Notes: generated by a model not told the origin, from the letters alone. A DNA stretch of 64,000 bases from Aurantiacibacter spongiae (GCF_003815535.1 NZ_RPFZ01000001.1:1488001-1552000); one strand, 5' to 3'. Counted from the stretch's first letter, positions 27,058 to 37,878 are shown. Numbers and translations: made by a program.

Positions 27058-27801
27058 CTAGACCAGCTTCACCAGGGCGGCCAGCGCCGCGCCCGCGAGC
27101 GTCACACCGACGAAGATGCGCCACGTTCGGTCCCCGACCCTGCCGGAGACACGATTGCCCAGCCAGTTGCCCGCGAGAACCGCGGGGAACAGCAGCAGTC
27201 CGAGCACGGCCGTATGCCCTGTCAGCAGGCCCATCGCCGTGCCCGAAACCAGACCGGTCGCCGACGCGGCGGTGAAGATGAGCATCATCGACGCCTTCGC
27301 CGTTTCGCGGGGCATGTCGCGGCCGACGTAATAGGGAATGACGGGCGGCCCGGGCATTCCGGCATAGCCGGTCAGCAGACCGCTCGCGATGCCCACCCCG
27401 CCCGTCGTCAGATGACCTGGCGCGGCGGTGGCGCGCCGCGGCAGCAGTACCGCGAGAAATGCGGCCAGGGCGATGGCGGCGATCAGCAGGCGGGCCAGTT
27501 GCGGGCTGGTGAGACTGAGCGCCAACAGACCCGCGGGCGTCGCCAGCACGACGAGCGCGATGATCGTCCGCGCCGATCGCTCCGCATTGCGGACGAGCCG
27601 CCGTATTTCCGACAGGCCGATCAGCAGCGACAGGACGTTGGCGACAAGCACCGCCTCCACCGGCGTCAGCACCAGCGCCAGCACCGGCACCAGCAGGATC
27701 GCCATGCCGAACCCGGTCAATCCGCGCACGAAGGCGCTGCCCAGCGCGGCGAGGAGGGCGAATGCGATCTGGATCGCGGCGAATTCGCCGGTCAGGTCCA
27801 T
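27058..27801 (-). CDS. TauE/SafE family membrane transporter (copy 2)
   Basis: A 247-residue paralogue of the gene that follows it, with the same repeats: SAFVRGLTGFGMAILLVPVL near residue 22-41 and LLTGYAGMPGPPVIPYYVGR in the second half. About eight membrane segments are visible. The pair probably arose by tandem duplication and may form one transcript downstream of thrS (53 bases apart). TauE/SafE proteins are thought to move sulfite or organosulfonates; no sulfonate catabolic gene is present here. Confidence 0.9.
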   Translation of the reverse strand: MDLTGEFAAIQIAFALLAALGSAFVRGLTGFGMAILLVPVLALVLTPVEAVLVANVLSLLIGLSEIRRLVRNAERSARTIIALVVLATPAGLLALSLTSPQLARLLIAAIALAAFLAVLLPRRATAAPGHLTTGGVGIASGLLTGYAGMPGPPVIPYYVGRDMPRETAKASMMLIFTAASATGLVSGTAMGLLTGHTAVLGLLLFPAVLAGNWLGNRVSGRVGDRTWRIFVGVTLAGAALAALVKLV

Positions 27802-27854
27802 TCAGGCACTAGTCGATATCGGGCCGGGCGGACGGATTGCTGCCGTCGGCCGTT

Positions 27855-29882
27855 CTAGCCGCGCAGGTCCGGCGGGGTGGCTTCCCCGCCCAGCAGCGCG
27901 ACCGCGTCATCGAGCGGCAGGACGCGCTGCTCCTTCTCGCCCAGCGTGCGCAGGGCTACGGTGCCTTCCTCCGCTTCCCTTTTGCCGACCACCAGCATGT
28001 GCGGCACCTTGGCGAGGCTGTGTTCGCGGACCTTGTAATTGATCTTCTCGTTGCGAAGGTCGCTTTCGGACCGGATGCCGGCTGCCGCCAGCTTCGCCGT
28101 GACTTCGTTCGCGTAGCCATCCGCGTCGGACACGATCGTCGCCACCACCGCCTGCACCGGCGCCAGCCAGGCGGGCAGGCGACCGGCATAGTGCTCTATC
28201 AGGATGCCGATGAAGCGTTCGTAGCTGCCGAAGATCGCCCGGTGCAGCATCACCGGGCGGTGCTTCTCGCCATCCTCCCCGACATAGGTCGCATCTAGCC
28301 TGTCGGGCAGGACGCGGTCGCCCTGGATCGTGCCGACCTGCCAGGTGCGGCCGATGGCGTCGGTCAGGTGCCATTCCAGCTTGGGCGCGTAGAACGCGCC
28401 TTCGCCGGGCAGTTCCTCCCATCCGTATTCGTCGTTATCCATGCCCGCCTCGGCCACGGCATCGCGCAGTTCCTGCTCGGCCTTGTCCCAGTCCGCATCG
28501 CTGCCGAAGCGCTGTTCGGGGCGGGTGGCGAGCTTGACGTGATAGGTGAAGCCGAAATCGCGATAGACGCTGTCGGCCAACTCGCAGAACTTGCGGACCT
28601 CTTCGACCACCTGGCTTTCGGTGCAGAAGATATGTGCGTCGTCCTGCGTGAACTGGCGCACCCGCATCAGCCCGTGAAGCGCGCCGTGCGGTTCGTTGCG
28701 GTGGCAACAGCCCATCTCGCCCAGCCGGACCGGCAGGTCGCGATAGGACGTGATGCCCTGTTTGAAGACGAGCACATGCGCCGGGCAGTTCATCGGCTTT
28801 ATCGCCATCCAGTCGGCGTCGGGCGCGACCTTCGGAGTGGCGCCCGCGCCATTCTCGTCCACGTCGGGCACGATATCGGGGACAGCGAACATGTTCTGCG
28901 CATACTTGCCCCAGTGGCCCGATTGTTCCCACTGGCGGATGTCCATCATCTGCGGCGTCTTGATCTCGCGATAGCCACCGCCATCCATCTTGCGCCGCAT
29001 ATAGGCTTCGAGCTCGCGCCAGATGCGATAGCCCTTGGGGTGCCAGAAGACGCTGCCGTGCGCCTCTTCCTGCAAATGGAACAGGTCCATCTCGCGGCCC
29101 AGCTTGCGGTGATCGCGCTTGGCCGCCTCCTCCAGGCGCGTAAGATGCGCGTTCAGCTGCTTCTTGTTGAGCCAGCCGGTGCCGTAGATGCGCGTCAGCT
29201 GCGCGTTCTTCTGATCGCCCCGCCAGTAGGCGCCCGCCACCCGCATCAGCTTGAAGGCCTGCGGATCGAGCCTGCCGGTGCTCGGCAGGTGAGGGCCGCG
29301 GCACATGTCGAGCCAGCTGTCCTTCTCTCCCGGCCTGCCGGAGTGATAGACGGTCAGATCCTCGTCCTCCGGCAGATCGGCGGCCCATTCGGCCTTGAAC
29401 GTCTCGCCCTCGGCACGCCATTTCTCGATCAGCCTTTCGCGCGACCAGACCTCGCGGATCAGCGGCTTGTCGGCCTTGATGATCTCGCGCATCTTCTCCT
29501 CGATGGCGGGCAGGTCGTCCATGCTGAACGGGGCGCGGTCTTCCGGCGCCTTCACGTCGTAGTAGAAGCCGTCATCCGTAGCGGGACCGAAGGTGATCTG
29601 CGTGCCCGGCCACAGCGCCTGCACCGCCTCCGCCAGCACGTGCGCGTAATCGTGGCGCACCAGTTCGAGCGCGTCGGCCTCGTCCTTCGCGGTGATGAGG
29701 GCGAGATCGGCATCGCCCTCGAACGGGCGGTTGAGGTCGCGCACCTCGCCATTCACGCGCGCGGCGAGCGCGGCCTTGGCAAGACCCGGACCGATGGCGG
29801 CGGCGACGTCTGCCGGGGTGGAGCCGGGCTCCATGGCGCGCTTCGTTCCGTCGGGAAGGCTGATCTGGACGAGTTCGGTCAT
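27855..29882 (-). CDS. thrS: Threonyl-tRNA synthetase
   Basis: ThrRS charges tRNA-Thr. The 675-residue class II enzyme starts with a TGS domain ([16 protein letters not shown]), followed by the editing domain with [12 protein letters not shown] and a catalytic core with [26 protein letters not shown] and the motif 3 region [18 protein letters not shown]. The anticodon-binding domain is C-terminal. ATG at 29882 is chosen over a TTG at 29903. Its start is divergent from the alpha/beta hydrolase gene with an 85-base gap. Confidence 0.98.
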   Translation of the reverse strand: MTELVQISLPDGTKRAMEPGSTPADVAAAIGPGLAKAALAARVNGEVRDLNRPFEGDADLALITAKDEADALELVRHDYAHVLAEAVQALWPGTQITFGPATDDGFYYDVKAPEDRAPFSMDDLPAIEEKMREIIKADKPLIREVWSRERLIEKWRAEGETFKAEWAADLPEDEDLTVYHSGRPGEKDSWLDMCRGPHLPSTGRLDPQAFKLMRVAGAYWRGDQKNAQLTRIYGTGWLNKKQLNAHLTRLEEAAKRDHRKLGREMDLFHLQEEAHGSVFWHPKGYRIWRELEAYMRRKMDGGGYREIKTPQMMDIRQWEQSGHWGKYAQNMFAVPDIVPDVDENGAGATPKVAPDADWMAIKPMNCPAHVLVFKQGITSYRDLPVRLGEMGCCHRNEPHGALHGLMRVRQFTQDDAHIFCTESQVVEEVRKFCELADSVYRDFGFTYHVKLATRPEQRFGSDADWDKAEQELRDAVAEAGMDNDEYGWEELPGEGAFYAPKLEWHLTDAIGRTWQVGTIQGDRVLPDRLDATYVGEDGEKHRPVMLHRAIFGSYERFIGILIEHYAGRLPAWLAPVQAVVATIVSDADGYANEVTAKLAAAGIRSESDLRNEKINYKVREHSLAKVPHMLVVGKREAEEGTVALRTLGEKEQRVLPLDDAVALLGGEATPPDLRG

Positions 29883-29967
29883 GGCGCAGCAGGTAATGGG
29901 CAATTCGCGTCAGGCCAAGGGCGAAGCGCACTTGCGGGCCCGGTGTCGCGTCCCAACCTTGTGCCAG

Positions 29968-30693
29968 ATGACAGCAGTTCACCATTACGAACACGACGGC
30001 AGACGCATTGCCTTTCGCCATTCTGCCGGCAGCGGCCCGGCGCTGGTGTTCCTGCCCGGCTACATGTCCGACATGGAGGGCGGCAAGGCGACCGCACTGT
30101 TCGACTGGTGTGCCGCCCAAGGGCGCGAGGCGCTGTTGCTCGACTATTCGGGTTGCGGACAGAGCGAGGGCGACTTCGCCGACGGATCGCTGTCCCGCTG
30201 GCGGGACGAGGTTCTGGCACTGATCGCGGCAAAGGTCGAAAACCGGGTGCTGCTCGTCGGCTCGAGCATGGGCGGCTGGCTCATGCTGCTGGTCGCCGGC
30301 GGGCTGGGCGATCGGCTTCATGCGATGGTCGGGATCGCCGCCGCGCCGGATTTCTCCGAATGGGGTTACGAGGATGCGCTCAAGCGTCATCTCGCGAATG
30401 GCGAGACGGTGTTCGAGGACAATCCCTACGGTCCCGATCCGACGCCCACCCACCCCGCCTTCTGGCAGGACGCGCAAGGTCTGCTCCTGCTCGACAGGAG
30501 TATCGACCTCGTGTGTCCGGTGCGCCTGCTCCACGGGCAGGACGATGGCGACGTCCCTCCCGAAATCTCCCTGCGGCTGGCGGACGCGCTGACGAGCCAG
30601 GACGTGCAGGTCACGCTGGTCAAGGCAGGCGACCATCGTCTCTCGCGCGATACCGACATCAGCCTCCTCATCCGCACGGTGGCTTCGCTATGA
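29968..30693 (+). CDS. Alpha/beta hydrolase
   Basis: This 241-residue cytoplasmic hydrolase has the nucleophile elbow GSSMGG near residues 93-98, an acid in LLHGQDDGDVP, and a terminal GDHRLSRD that supplies the catalytic His. The fold and length resemble the mitochondrial-type ABHD10/BphD-like serine hydrolases common in sphingomonads. The substrate cannot be read from sequence. Its stop overlaps the start of the monooxygenase gene (ATGA), so the two are translated together. Confidence 0.88.
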   Translation: MTAVHHYEHDGRRIAFRHSAGSGPALVFLPGYMSDMEGGKATALFDWCAAQGREALLLDYSGCGQSEGDFADGSLSRWRDEVLALIAAKVENRVLLVGSSMGGWLMLLVAGGLGDRLHAMVGIAAAPDFSEWGYEDALKRHLANGETVFEDNPYGPDPTPTHPAFWQDAQGLLLLDRSIDLVCPVRLLHGQDDGDVPPEISLRLADALTSQDVQVTLVKAGDHRLSRDTDISLLIRTVASL

Positions 30694-31688
30694 CCGATCT
30701 CGCCGAATTGAAGCTCAGTGTCCTCGACCTCGTGCCGGTGCGGCAGGGCAGCGGCGTATACGAAGCCATCGCCGAGGCCGGCAAGCTGGCGCGGGGGGCC
30801 GAGGAGGCGGGCTATCACCGCTTCTGGGTCGCTGAACACCATGCCACCGAAGGCATCGCCGGTGGAGCGACCTCGGTCGTGCTGGCGCATGTCGGCCACG
30901 TCACGAACGCGATCCGCATCGGCTCGGGCGGGATCATGCTGCCCAATCACAACCCGTTCGTCATCGCCGAGCAATTCGGCGCGCTCGATGCCCTGTTTCC
31001 CGGCCGCGTGGATCTGGGCCTGGGGCGCGCGCCTGGTTCCGCGCCGATCATCGGCCAGGCCCTGCGCAAGGATCTGCACCGGGCGGCCGAGAGCTTCCCC
31101 AACGACGTGGTCGAACTGCGCGCGTTGCTGACGGGTGAGCCGAAGCTGCCAATCACCGCGACCCCGGGCCTGGGGGCGAAGGTGGAGATGTGGATGCTCG
31201 GCTCGAGCCTGTTCGGCGCCCAGCTCGCCGCCCAGCTTGGGCTGCCCTACGCCTTTGCCAGCCATTTCGCCCCGCGCCATCTGGACGAGGCGCTGGCCAC
31301 CTACCGCGCGCAATTCCGCCCCTCGGCCAACCTCGAACGGCCGCACGTGATGGCGGCGATGAGCGTGATGGCTGCCGATACCGACGAGGAGGCGCGCTAT
31401 CTGGCTAGCAGCCAGGAGCAATCCTTCGTCGCACTGCGGTCCGGGAACCCGGGCAAGCTGCCGCCGCCGGTCGCCAATTACCGGGAAGGTCTCGATCCCC
31501 AGGCGCGCCACATGCTCGAAAGCATGGACGTGGCACGCGCCGTGGGATCGCCCGCGACGGTGCGCGAACGCATCGCTAGGTTCGCCGACCGGACCCGGGC
31601 CGACGAGATCGTGGTAGCGGGCGCGACCTACGACCCTTCGGCACGCCGGGCATCGCTCGCGTTGACGATGGAAGCGTTGCGCGGATGA
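30690..31688 (+). CDS. Luciferase-like (LLM) flavin monooxygenase, MsnO8-type
   Basis: A 332-residue TIM-barrel FMN-dependent oxidoreductase of the bacterial luciferase family. It opens LSVLDLVPVRQGSG, then has FWVAEHHATEGIAGG, IRIGSGGIMLPNHNPFVIAE and FPGRVDLGLGRAPG, which match the MsnO8 subgroup. Substrates of this subgroup are mostly unknown. It uses reduced flavin from a partner reductase that is not visible nearby. ATGA overlap with the upstream hydrolase suggests a joint pathway. A palindrome lies just after the stop. Confidence 0.9.
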   Translation: MTDLAELKLSVLDLVPVRQGSGVYEAIAEAGKLARGAEEAGYHRFWVAEHHATEGIAGGATSVVLAHVGHVTNAIRIGSGGIMLPNHNPFVIAEQFGALDALFPGRVDLGLGRAPGSAPIIGQALRKDLHRAAESFPNDVVELRALLTGEPKLPITATPGLGAKVEMWMLGSSLFGAQLAAQLGLPYAFASHFAPRHLDEALATYRAQFRPSANLERPHVMAAMSVMAADTDEEARYLASSQEQSFVALRSGNPGKLPPPVANYREGLDPQARHMLESMDVARAVGSPATVRERIARFADRTRADEIVVAGATYDPSARRASLALTMEALRG

Positions 31689-31692
31689 ACAG

Positions 31693-31706
31693 GTTTCATC
31701 TGAAAC
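31693..31706. promoter_or_regulatory. Palindrome upstream of NAD-GDH
   Basis: GTTTCA-TC-TGAAAC is a perfect 6-bp inverted repeat with a 2-base centre, 5 bases after the monooxygenase stop and 115 bases before the GDH start. It is followed by ATTTTG, too short a T-run for a good terminator, so an operator is possible. Confidence 0.3.
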
Positions 31707-31821
31707 ATTTTGCTGCACGGGCTGTCGCGGATCGCTAGGGACGGGCGGGAACCATGCGCAAGGGCACTCGCTGGAAAGACGAACCGGAACGCCCGCGCAT
31801 TACAAGGAGAGACCCCGCACC

Positions 31822-34800
31822 ATGGCTAAATCGAAAAGCGCGAGCGAATCGCTGTCCGGTCTCGGCAAGGACGAGCGCGCCTTCGCCTCCACGCTGAAGG
31901 ACCGCATCGCCGATTCGCTGTTGCCGGGGGAAGAGCCGCTGGAAAGCGAGCGACTCGATTCCGCGGCCGCTTTCGTGATCGAGGCCGCGCGTCATCGCGA
32001 GGATGGAAAACCCTCTATCCTCGTGCGCTCCGATGCCGACGAACGGCGCTTCATGCGTATTGCCATCATCAACAAGGACATGCCGTTCCTCGTTGATTCG
32101 ATCGCCGCTGCGATGGCCGCTCGCGGTCTGCCGATAGAGGTTCTGGTCCACCCCATCCTGCCGGTGCGGCGCAAGGACGGCACCCTGACGGAGGTGTTCG
32201 AAGGCGACACCACCGGCGAGAGGAAGGAAAGCTGGGTCTATATCGAGACGGCCCGCATCGACGCCCGCGAACGCCGCGAACTCGAGAAGGAACTGGAGAC
32301 GACCATTCTCGACGTGCGCGCCAGCGTGGCGGACTGGCCGCAGATGCGCGACGTCCTGACCGACGATGCCGATCGCATGTCCGATGCCGAGGGGGCGGCG
32401 CTGCTGCGCTGGCTCGCGGGGGGCATGATGACGCAGCTCGGCCATCTGACGCGCACCCGGGCCGGCAAGAACACCGGTGCGCTGGGTATCTGCCGCCGGT
32501 CCACGCCGGACCTGCTGGCGGACGAAGCCTATGACAGGGCCTTTGCCTGGTTCGACGGCGAGGATCCGGCGAGCAAGGGCGCCGCCGGCCGGGCCCCGCT
32601 CATCATCAAGGCGAACCGCATCGCCAGGGTCCACCGGCGCGTGCCGCTCGACCTGTTCATCGTGCCGGTCATGGACAAGGGCCGCGTTGCCGCCCTGTCG
32701 ATCCATGCGGGCATCTGGACGAGCGCCGCGCTCGTCACGTCGCCCGACACGGTGCCGGTGCTGCGCCAGCAGTTGCAGACCATCATGGATCGTCTCGACT
32801 TCGAGCCGGGCAGCCACGATTACAAGTCGCTTGTCCATGCGCTCACCGCGCTTCCGCACGATCTCATCATCAGTTTTTCGGACGACGACATCGTGCGGGT
32901 CGCGACTGCCATGATGGGTCTGGCCGATCGCCCGCGTCCGCGCGCGACGCTCGTGACCGCGCCGCTCGGCCGGCACGTCTTCGCCTTCGTGTGGCTGCCG
33001 CGCGACATGCTTTCGACCACGGTGCGGTTGCAAGTGGAAGACCTGCTGGAAAACAGCACCGGCGCCGACACGCTCGACTGGAGCCTGATGGTAGAGGGCG
33101 GCAATCTCGCACTGCTGCGCTACGTCATGGATTTTCGCGGCAAGGGCGATCATGTCGATGGCCAGGCCGTCGACGCCGCCCTGCAGGACATGCTGCGCGG
33201 CTGGAACGACGCGGTGGAGGAGGCGCTGGCCGATGGCGAGGAAGCCTCGCGCGCAGGTGCGCTCGCCACCCGTTATGCCGCCAGCTTTCCGACGTTCTAT
33301 CGCACCACCTACGGCGCGGCGGAGGCGGCAAACGACATCCGGCGCCTGCGTCAGCTTGCCGCCAGTGCGGAGGGCGGCGAACCCGATCGCGACGTGCGCC
33401 TCTATCGCGCCCCCGGTGATTCCGAAGGCGAAATGCGCCTCAAGGTCTATCAGCATCACGGCTCTCTGCCACTGTCGGACGCGGTGCCGGCGCTGGAGAA
33501 TTTCGGCTTCGTGGTGCTGTCCGAGATACCGACCGCGCTCGAAGGCCAGGACGCGGGAACGATTCACGACTTCACGCTCGGCCTGCCCACCGGCATGGCG
33601 CCCGAAGCGCTGCTGGAACGTGCCGATGCGGTAGAGCAGGCGATTTCCGCCGTGCTCAACGAACATGCCGAGGACGACGTTTTCAACCGGCTGACCATCG
33701 TGACCGGCCTCACGGCAAAGGAAGCGGACTGGTTGCGTGCCTTCTACCGCTATCTGCGCCAGTCGAACATCGCCTTCACGATCTACACCGTGGTCGACGC
33801 GCTCGCGGGCGCGCCGGCGGTAACGCGCGGACTGGTCGACCTGTTCGCGGCGCGACACGATCCCGATGCGAAAGGTGACCGGGATGCCAGATCGGCCGAG
33901 TTGGACGAGCGGATCAAGGACGGTCTGGTCGATGTCGTCGCCATCAACGACGACCGCATCCTGCGGCTCTACTGGGATACGATCCGCGCGGTTCTGCGCA
34001 CCAATGCCTTCGCCCCCGCGGCGGCGGAGGCGCTGGCCTTCAAGCTGGATTCCGCCCTCGTGCCCGGCCTGCCGAAGCCAGTGCCCTGGCGCGAGATCTT
34101 CGTCTATTCGCGGCGGGTAGAAGGCATCCACCTGCGCGCCGGGCCAGTTGCGCGCGGCGGTCTTCGCTGGTCCGATCGGCGCGACGATTTCCGCACCGAG
34201 GTGCTGGGTCTGATGAAGGCGCAGAAGGTGAAGAACGCCGTCATCGTGCCGACCGGCGCCAAGGGCGGCTTCTATCCCAAGCAGCTGCCCAACCCCGCGC
34301 TCGACCGGGACGGCTGGTTCACCGAGGGCAAGGAAGCCTACAAGCTGTTCATCCGCACCCTGCTGTCGCTGACCGACAACATTGTCGACGACAAGGTCGT
34401 GCACCCTGATGGCGTGGTTATCCACGACGGGGACGATCCGTATTTCGTGGTGGCGGCGGACAAGGGCACGTCGAGTTTCTCGGACACCGCCAACGCCATC
34501 GCCATCGAGCACGATTTCTGGCTGGGCGACGCTTTCGCAAGCGGCGGGTCCAACGGATACGACCACAAGGAAATGGGCATAACCGCGCGCGGCGGGTGGA
34601 TCTCGGTGCAGCGCCACTTCCTCGAACTCGGAACCGATGTGCAGTCGGAGCCGGTCGAGGTCGTAGGCTGCGGTGACATGTCGGGTGACGTCTTCGGCAA
34701 CGGGATGCTGCTGTCCAGGGCCATCCGGCTCGTGGCGGCGTTCGACCACCGGCATATCTTCATCGACCCCGATCCCGACCCGGCGAAAAGCTGGCAGGAG

Positions 34801-36591
34801 CGCGAGCGGATGTTTCAGCTCGAACGGTCAAGCTGGGACGATTACGACAAGAAGCTGATCTCCAGGGGCGGCGGTGTCTATCCGCGTTCGCTCAAGCGGA
34901 TCGAGCTTTCGCAGCAGGCGCTGGACGTGCTCGGTATAGACCCGGCCGACCTGACCGATGGCGGGATCGATCCCGACAGCCTGATCGCCAGCATCCTGCG
35001 CGCGCCGGTCGAGCTGATCTGGTTCGGCGGTATCGGCACCTACATCAAATCCGCCGACGAGACCCACGCCGAGGTGGGCGACCCCGCCAACGACGCCCTA
35101 CGCGTAAACGGCGAGGACGTGCGCGCCAAGGTCATCGGGGAAGGCGCCAACCTCGGCGCGACGCAGGCGGGCCGGATCGAATTCGCGTTGCAGGGCGGAC
35201 GCATCAACACCGACTTCATCGACAATTCGGCCGGCGTCGACTGCTCTGACAACGAGGTCAACATCAAGATCGCGTTGCAGCCCCTGCGGCGCAACGGCAA
35301 GCTGTCCGAAGCGAAGCGCAACGCGCTTCTCAAGGACATGACCGAGGAGGTCAGCGCGCTGGTGCTCGAGGACAACCGCCTTCAGGCGCTGGCCCTGTCG
35401 ATCGCCGAACAGGGTGGGAGCCGCACGGTCGGCGCGCAGGCCCGCCTGATCGAGACGCTGGAGGAACTGGGCGGTCTCGACCGGCGCACGCAGGGCCTGG
35501 GCGATTCGGAGGATCTGAAGCGAAGGCAGGCGGACGGACGTGGGCTCACGCGCCCCGAACTCGCCGTCCTCCTGTCGAATTCCAAGCTGGTGCTGCAGGA
35601 TGCGGTCGAAGCCAGCGAACTAGCGAGCGACGAGGCTGCCGATCCGCTGGTGCTGCAGGACTTTCCCGAACAGATGCGGGAGAACTACGCCAGGCAACTG
35701 CTGACCCACCGGCTCCGCAACGAGATCGTGGGCACGGTCGTCGCCAACCGCATCGTCAACCGCATGGGAATGCTGCACCCCTTCGAACTGGCGGAAGAGG
35801 AAGGGGCCGGCCTCGCCGACATCGGCAGCGGTTTCGTCGCCGCCAGCGGACTTCTCGGTATGGAGGAAATCTGGGACTCCATCGATACCGCGCAGATGCC
35901 CGAAACCGCGCGGCTCATGCTGTTCGATCAGGCGGCGCTGGCGCTTCGCGGCCATATCGCAGACCTGTTGCGGGCCGGGGGTGCGAACTGCCCGCCCTCC
36001 GAACTGCGCCGCGAGGTCGGCGATATCGTCCGGAAGCTGATCGACGAGGTCGATACTCTTCTCGGTGACGAGGCCCGCACCCATGCCGATCAGATCGCGT
36101 CGCGGATGGTCGCGGAAGGCGCGCCGGAAGACCTGTCGGAAAGCGTGGCCCGTCTCTTTGCCATAGACGGCGCCATTGGCCTCGCCCGGCTGTCGAGTGA
36201 AACCGGCATCGACGCCATCGCGCTCGCCAACGCCTTTATCGAGCTCGGCGAATTGCTGGGAATCGACTGGGCCCAGTCGCGCGCTGCGGTGATGAGCCCC
36301 GCCGACCCGTGGGAGCGGCTTCTCGTCGCGGGCCTGGCGCGGGATTTCCAGGCGGTGCGTTTCGAATTCCTGCGCGGCCGCGCGCGGGCTGCGGGCGGCA
36401 AGAAGGCGACCGACCCCTCGGCCAGCATCGCCGAGTGGGCGGAGGCGAACAAGGCTGCCATCGCGCAGTTCCGCCGGATGATCGCTCGGGCGCAGGCGGC
36501 AACCCCCGTCGCCCCGGCGATGCTGGCACAGATCGCCAGCCAGGCACGAAATCTGCTGCAGGGGCCGGGACACGGCGCGGTTGCCGCCTGA
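31822..36591 (+). CDS. gdhB: NAD-specific glutamate dehydrogenase, large type
   Basis: This 1589-residue enzyme oxidises glutamate to 2-oxoglutarate with NAD, feeding amino-acid carbon to the TCA cycle. The size and layout match the 180-kDa GDH class: a long N-terminal regulatory part with ACT-like segments (DMPFLVDSIAAAMAARGLPI), then the catalytic core with GGLRWSDR near residue 778, PTGAKGGFYPK near 812, and an NAD-binding region with VGCGDMSGDVFGNGML and VIGEGANLGATQ, followed by a long C-terminal helical domain. AAGGAG precedes the ATG. The name gdhB follows usage for this class in Pseudomonas. It is transcribed alone. Confidence 0.96.
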   Translation: MAKSKSASESLSGLGKDERAFASTLKDRIADSLLPGEEPLESERLDSAAAFVIEAARHREDGKPSILVRSDADERRFMRIAIINKDMPFLVDSIAAAMAARGLPIEVLVHPILPVRRKDGTLTEVFEGDTTGERKESWVYIETARIDARERRELEKELETTILDVRASVADWPQMRDVLTDDADRMSDAEGAALLRWLAGGMMTQLGHLTRTRAGKNTGALGICRRSTPDLLADEAYDRAFAWFDGEDPASKGAAGRAPLIIKANRIARVHRRVPLDLFIVPVMDKGRVAALSIHAGIWTSAALVTSPDTVPVLRQQLQTIMDRLDFEPGSHDYKSLVHALTALPHDLIISFSDDDIVRVATAMMGLADRPRPRATLVTAPLGRHVFAFVWLPRDMLSTTVRLQVEDLLENSTGADTLDWSLMVEGGNLALLRYVMDFRGKGDHVDGQAVDAALQDMLRGWNDAVEEALADGEEASRAGALATRYAASFPTFYRTTYGAAEAANDIRRLRQLAASAEGGEPDRDVRLYRAPGDSEGEMRLKVYQHHGSLPLSDAVPALENFGFVVLSEIPTALEGQDAGTIHDFTLGLPTGMAPEALLERADAVEQAISAVLNEHAEDDVFNRLTIVTGLTAKEADWLRAFYRYLRQSNIAFTIYTVVDALAGAPAVTRGLVDLFAARHDPDAKGDRDARSAELDERIKDGLVDVVAINDDRILRLYWDTIRAVLRTNAFAPAAAEALAFKLDSALVPGLPKPVPWREIFVYSRRVEGIHLRAGPVARGGLRWSDRRDDFRTEVLGLMKAQKVKNAVIVPTGAKGGFYPKQLPNPALDRDGWFTEGKEAYKLFIRTLLSLTDNIVDDKVVHPDGVVIHDGDDPYFVVAADKGTSSFSDTANAIAIEHDFWLGDAFASGGSNGYDHKEMGITARGGWISVQRHFLELGTDVQSEPVEVVGCGDMSGDVFGNGMLLSRAIRLVAAFDHRHIFIDPDPDPAKSWQERERMFQLERSSWDDYDKKLISRGGGVYPRSLKRIELSQQALDVLGIDPADLTDGGIDPDSLIASILRAPVELIWFGGIGTYIKSADETHAEVGDPANDALRVNGEDVRAKVIGEGANLGATQAGRIEFALQGGRINTDFIDNSAGVDCSDNEVNIKIALQPLRRNGKLSEAKRNALLKDMTEEVSALVLEDNRLQALALSIAEQGGSRTVGAQARLIETLEELGGLDRRTQGLGDSEDLKRRQADGRGLTRPELAVLLSNSKLVLQDAVEASELASDEAADPLVLQDFPEQMRENYARQLLTHRLRNEIVGTVVANRIVNRMGMLHPFELAEEEGAGLADIGSGFVAASGLLGMEEIWDSIDTAQMPETARLMLFDQAALALRGHIADLLRAGGANCPPSELRREVGDIVRKLIDEVDTLLGDEARTHADQIASRMVAEGAPEDLSESVARLFAIDGAIGLARLSSETGIDAIALANAFIELGELLGIDWAQSRAAVMSPADPWERLLVAGLARDFQAVRFEFLRGRARAAGGKKATDPSASIAEWAEANKAAIAQFRRMIARAQAATPVAPAMLAQIASQARNLLQGPGHGAVAA

Positions 36592-36654
36592 CGCCGGGCG
36601 CGAAGCGGCCCGTGACGCTTGACGTGCGCGCATGGTTTGTCCCACCGGGTGCCC

Positions 36655-37878
36655 ATGAAGCGATACGACGTCATCATCGTGGGCACCGGCCACGGCGGAG
36701 CGCAGGCCGCGATCGCGCTACGGCAGCAGGGGTTCGACGGTTCGATCCTGATGATCGGGCGCGATCCGTCGCCGCCGTATGAGCGCCCGCCGCTGTCGAA
36801 GGAGTATCTCGCCGGGAACAAGCCGTTCGAGCGGCTCCTGATCCGCCCGGAGCAGTTCTGGGCGGATAAAGACGTGGCGCTGATGCTGGGCGCGTCCGTT
36901 TCCCGGCTGAAGCCGCAACCGCGCGAGGTCGTGCTCGCCTCGGGGGACCGCATCGGTTACCGTCAGCTCGTCTGGGCGGCGGGCGGAGACGCCCGCCGGC
37001 TATCGTGTCCGGGCGGTCATCTGGGCCGCGTTCATTGCGTGCGCGATCGCGCCGATGTGGACCGGCTGAGGGCAGAGCTAGACGCCGGAGCGAAGCGCCT
37101 TGTCGTGATCGGTGGCGGTTATATCGGTCTGGAAACCGCGGCTGTCCTGCGTCAGCGGGGGTGCGAAGTCACCTTGGTCGAAGTGGCCGACAGGCTCTTG
37201 TCCCGCGTGGCCGGAACGGACCTGTCCGAATTCTACGCCGCCGAACATCGGCGCCAGGGGGTCGACGTCCGCCTGTCCTCGGGTGTCGAGCGCCTGCTGG
37301 GCGAGGATCGGGTAACGGGCGTGGCGCTGACGGGTGGCGAGGACGTCGCCTGTGACGCGGTCGTCGTCGGCATCGGCATCGTGCCTGCCGTCGGTCCTTT
37401 GATCGCCGCCGGCGCGGCCGGGGCAAACGGTGTCGACGTGTCCGACATCTGCCACACCAGCCTGGACCACGTCTACGCTATCGGGGACTGCGCCGCCCAC
37501 GCCAATGTCTGGGCCGACGGTTCCGTCATTCGAGTGGAAAGCGTGCAGAACGCGCACGACATGGCGACTACGGCAGCGAAGGCGATCTGCGACAAGCCCG
37601 AACCTTACGAGGCGTTTCCGTGGTTCTGGTCGAACCAGTACGACGTCAGGTTGCAGACCGCCGGGCTGGCGATGAATTACGACGAGACAGTGCTTCGCGG
37701 CGATCCTGAAACCCGCAGCTTCTCGGTGATCTATATGCGTGACGGACGGATGATTGCCGTCGACGCGGTCAATTCGGTCAAGGACTACGTCCAGGGTCGA
37801 AAGCTGGTGGAGGCGCGCGCGGCGCCTGCTCCCGGCGATCTGGCTAATACCGACATTCCCTTGAAGGATCTGCGCTAG
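36655..37878 (+). CDS. FAD-dependent ferredoxin/rubredoxin reductase-type oxidoreductase
   Basis: This 407-residue flavoprotein resembles the NADH-dependent reductases of dioxygenase and cytochrome P450 systems. It has the FAD Rossmann motif [30 protein letters not shown], a second NAD-binding motif [31 protein letters not shown] and a C-terminal reductase domain with [15 protein letters not shown]. It should pass electrons to a small ferredoxin or rubredoxin, but none is adjacent. Its TAG shares CTAG with the convergent queG stop. The true partner and final acceptor are unknown. Confidence 0.9.
   Translation: MKRYDVIIVGTGHGGAQAAIALRQQGFDGSILMIGRDPSPPYERPPLSKEYLAGNKPFERLLIRPEQFWADKDVALMLGASVSRLKPQPREVVLASGDRIGYRQLVWAAGGDARRLSCPGGHLGRVHCVRDRADVDRLRAELDAGAKRLVVIGGGYIGLETAAVLRQRGCEVTLVEVADRLLSRVAGTDLSEFYAAEHRRQGVDVRLSSGVERLLGEDRVTGVALTGGEDVACDAVVVGIGIVPAVGPLIAAGAAGANGVDVSDICHTSLDHVYAIGDCAAHANVWADGSVIRVESVQNAHDMATTAAKAICDKPEPYEAFPWFWSNQYDVRLQTAGLAMNYDETVLRGDPETRSFSVIYMRDGRMIAVDAVNSVKDYVQGRKLVEARAAPAPGDLANTDIPLKDLR

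Noticed and set aside
31735-34755. 1006-codon open frame opposite NAD-GDH
   Set aside because: Antisense to a gene with clear catalytic motifs; His/Arg-rich product with no domain.
36615-36650. TTGACG-like -35 before the FAD reductase
   Set aside because: No -10 element at 16-18 bases; left out.
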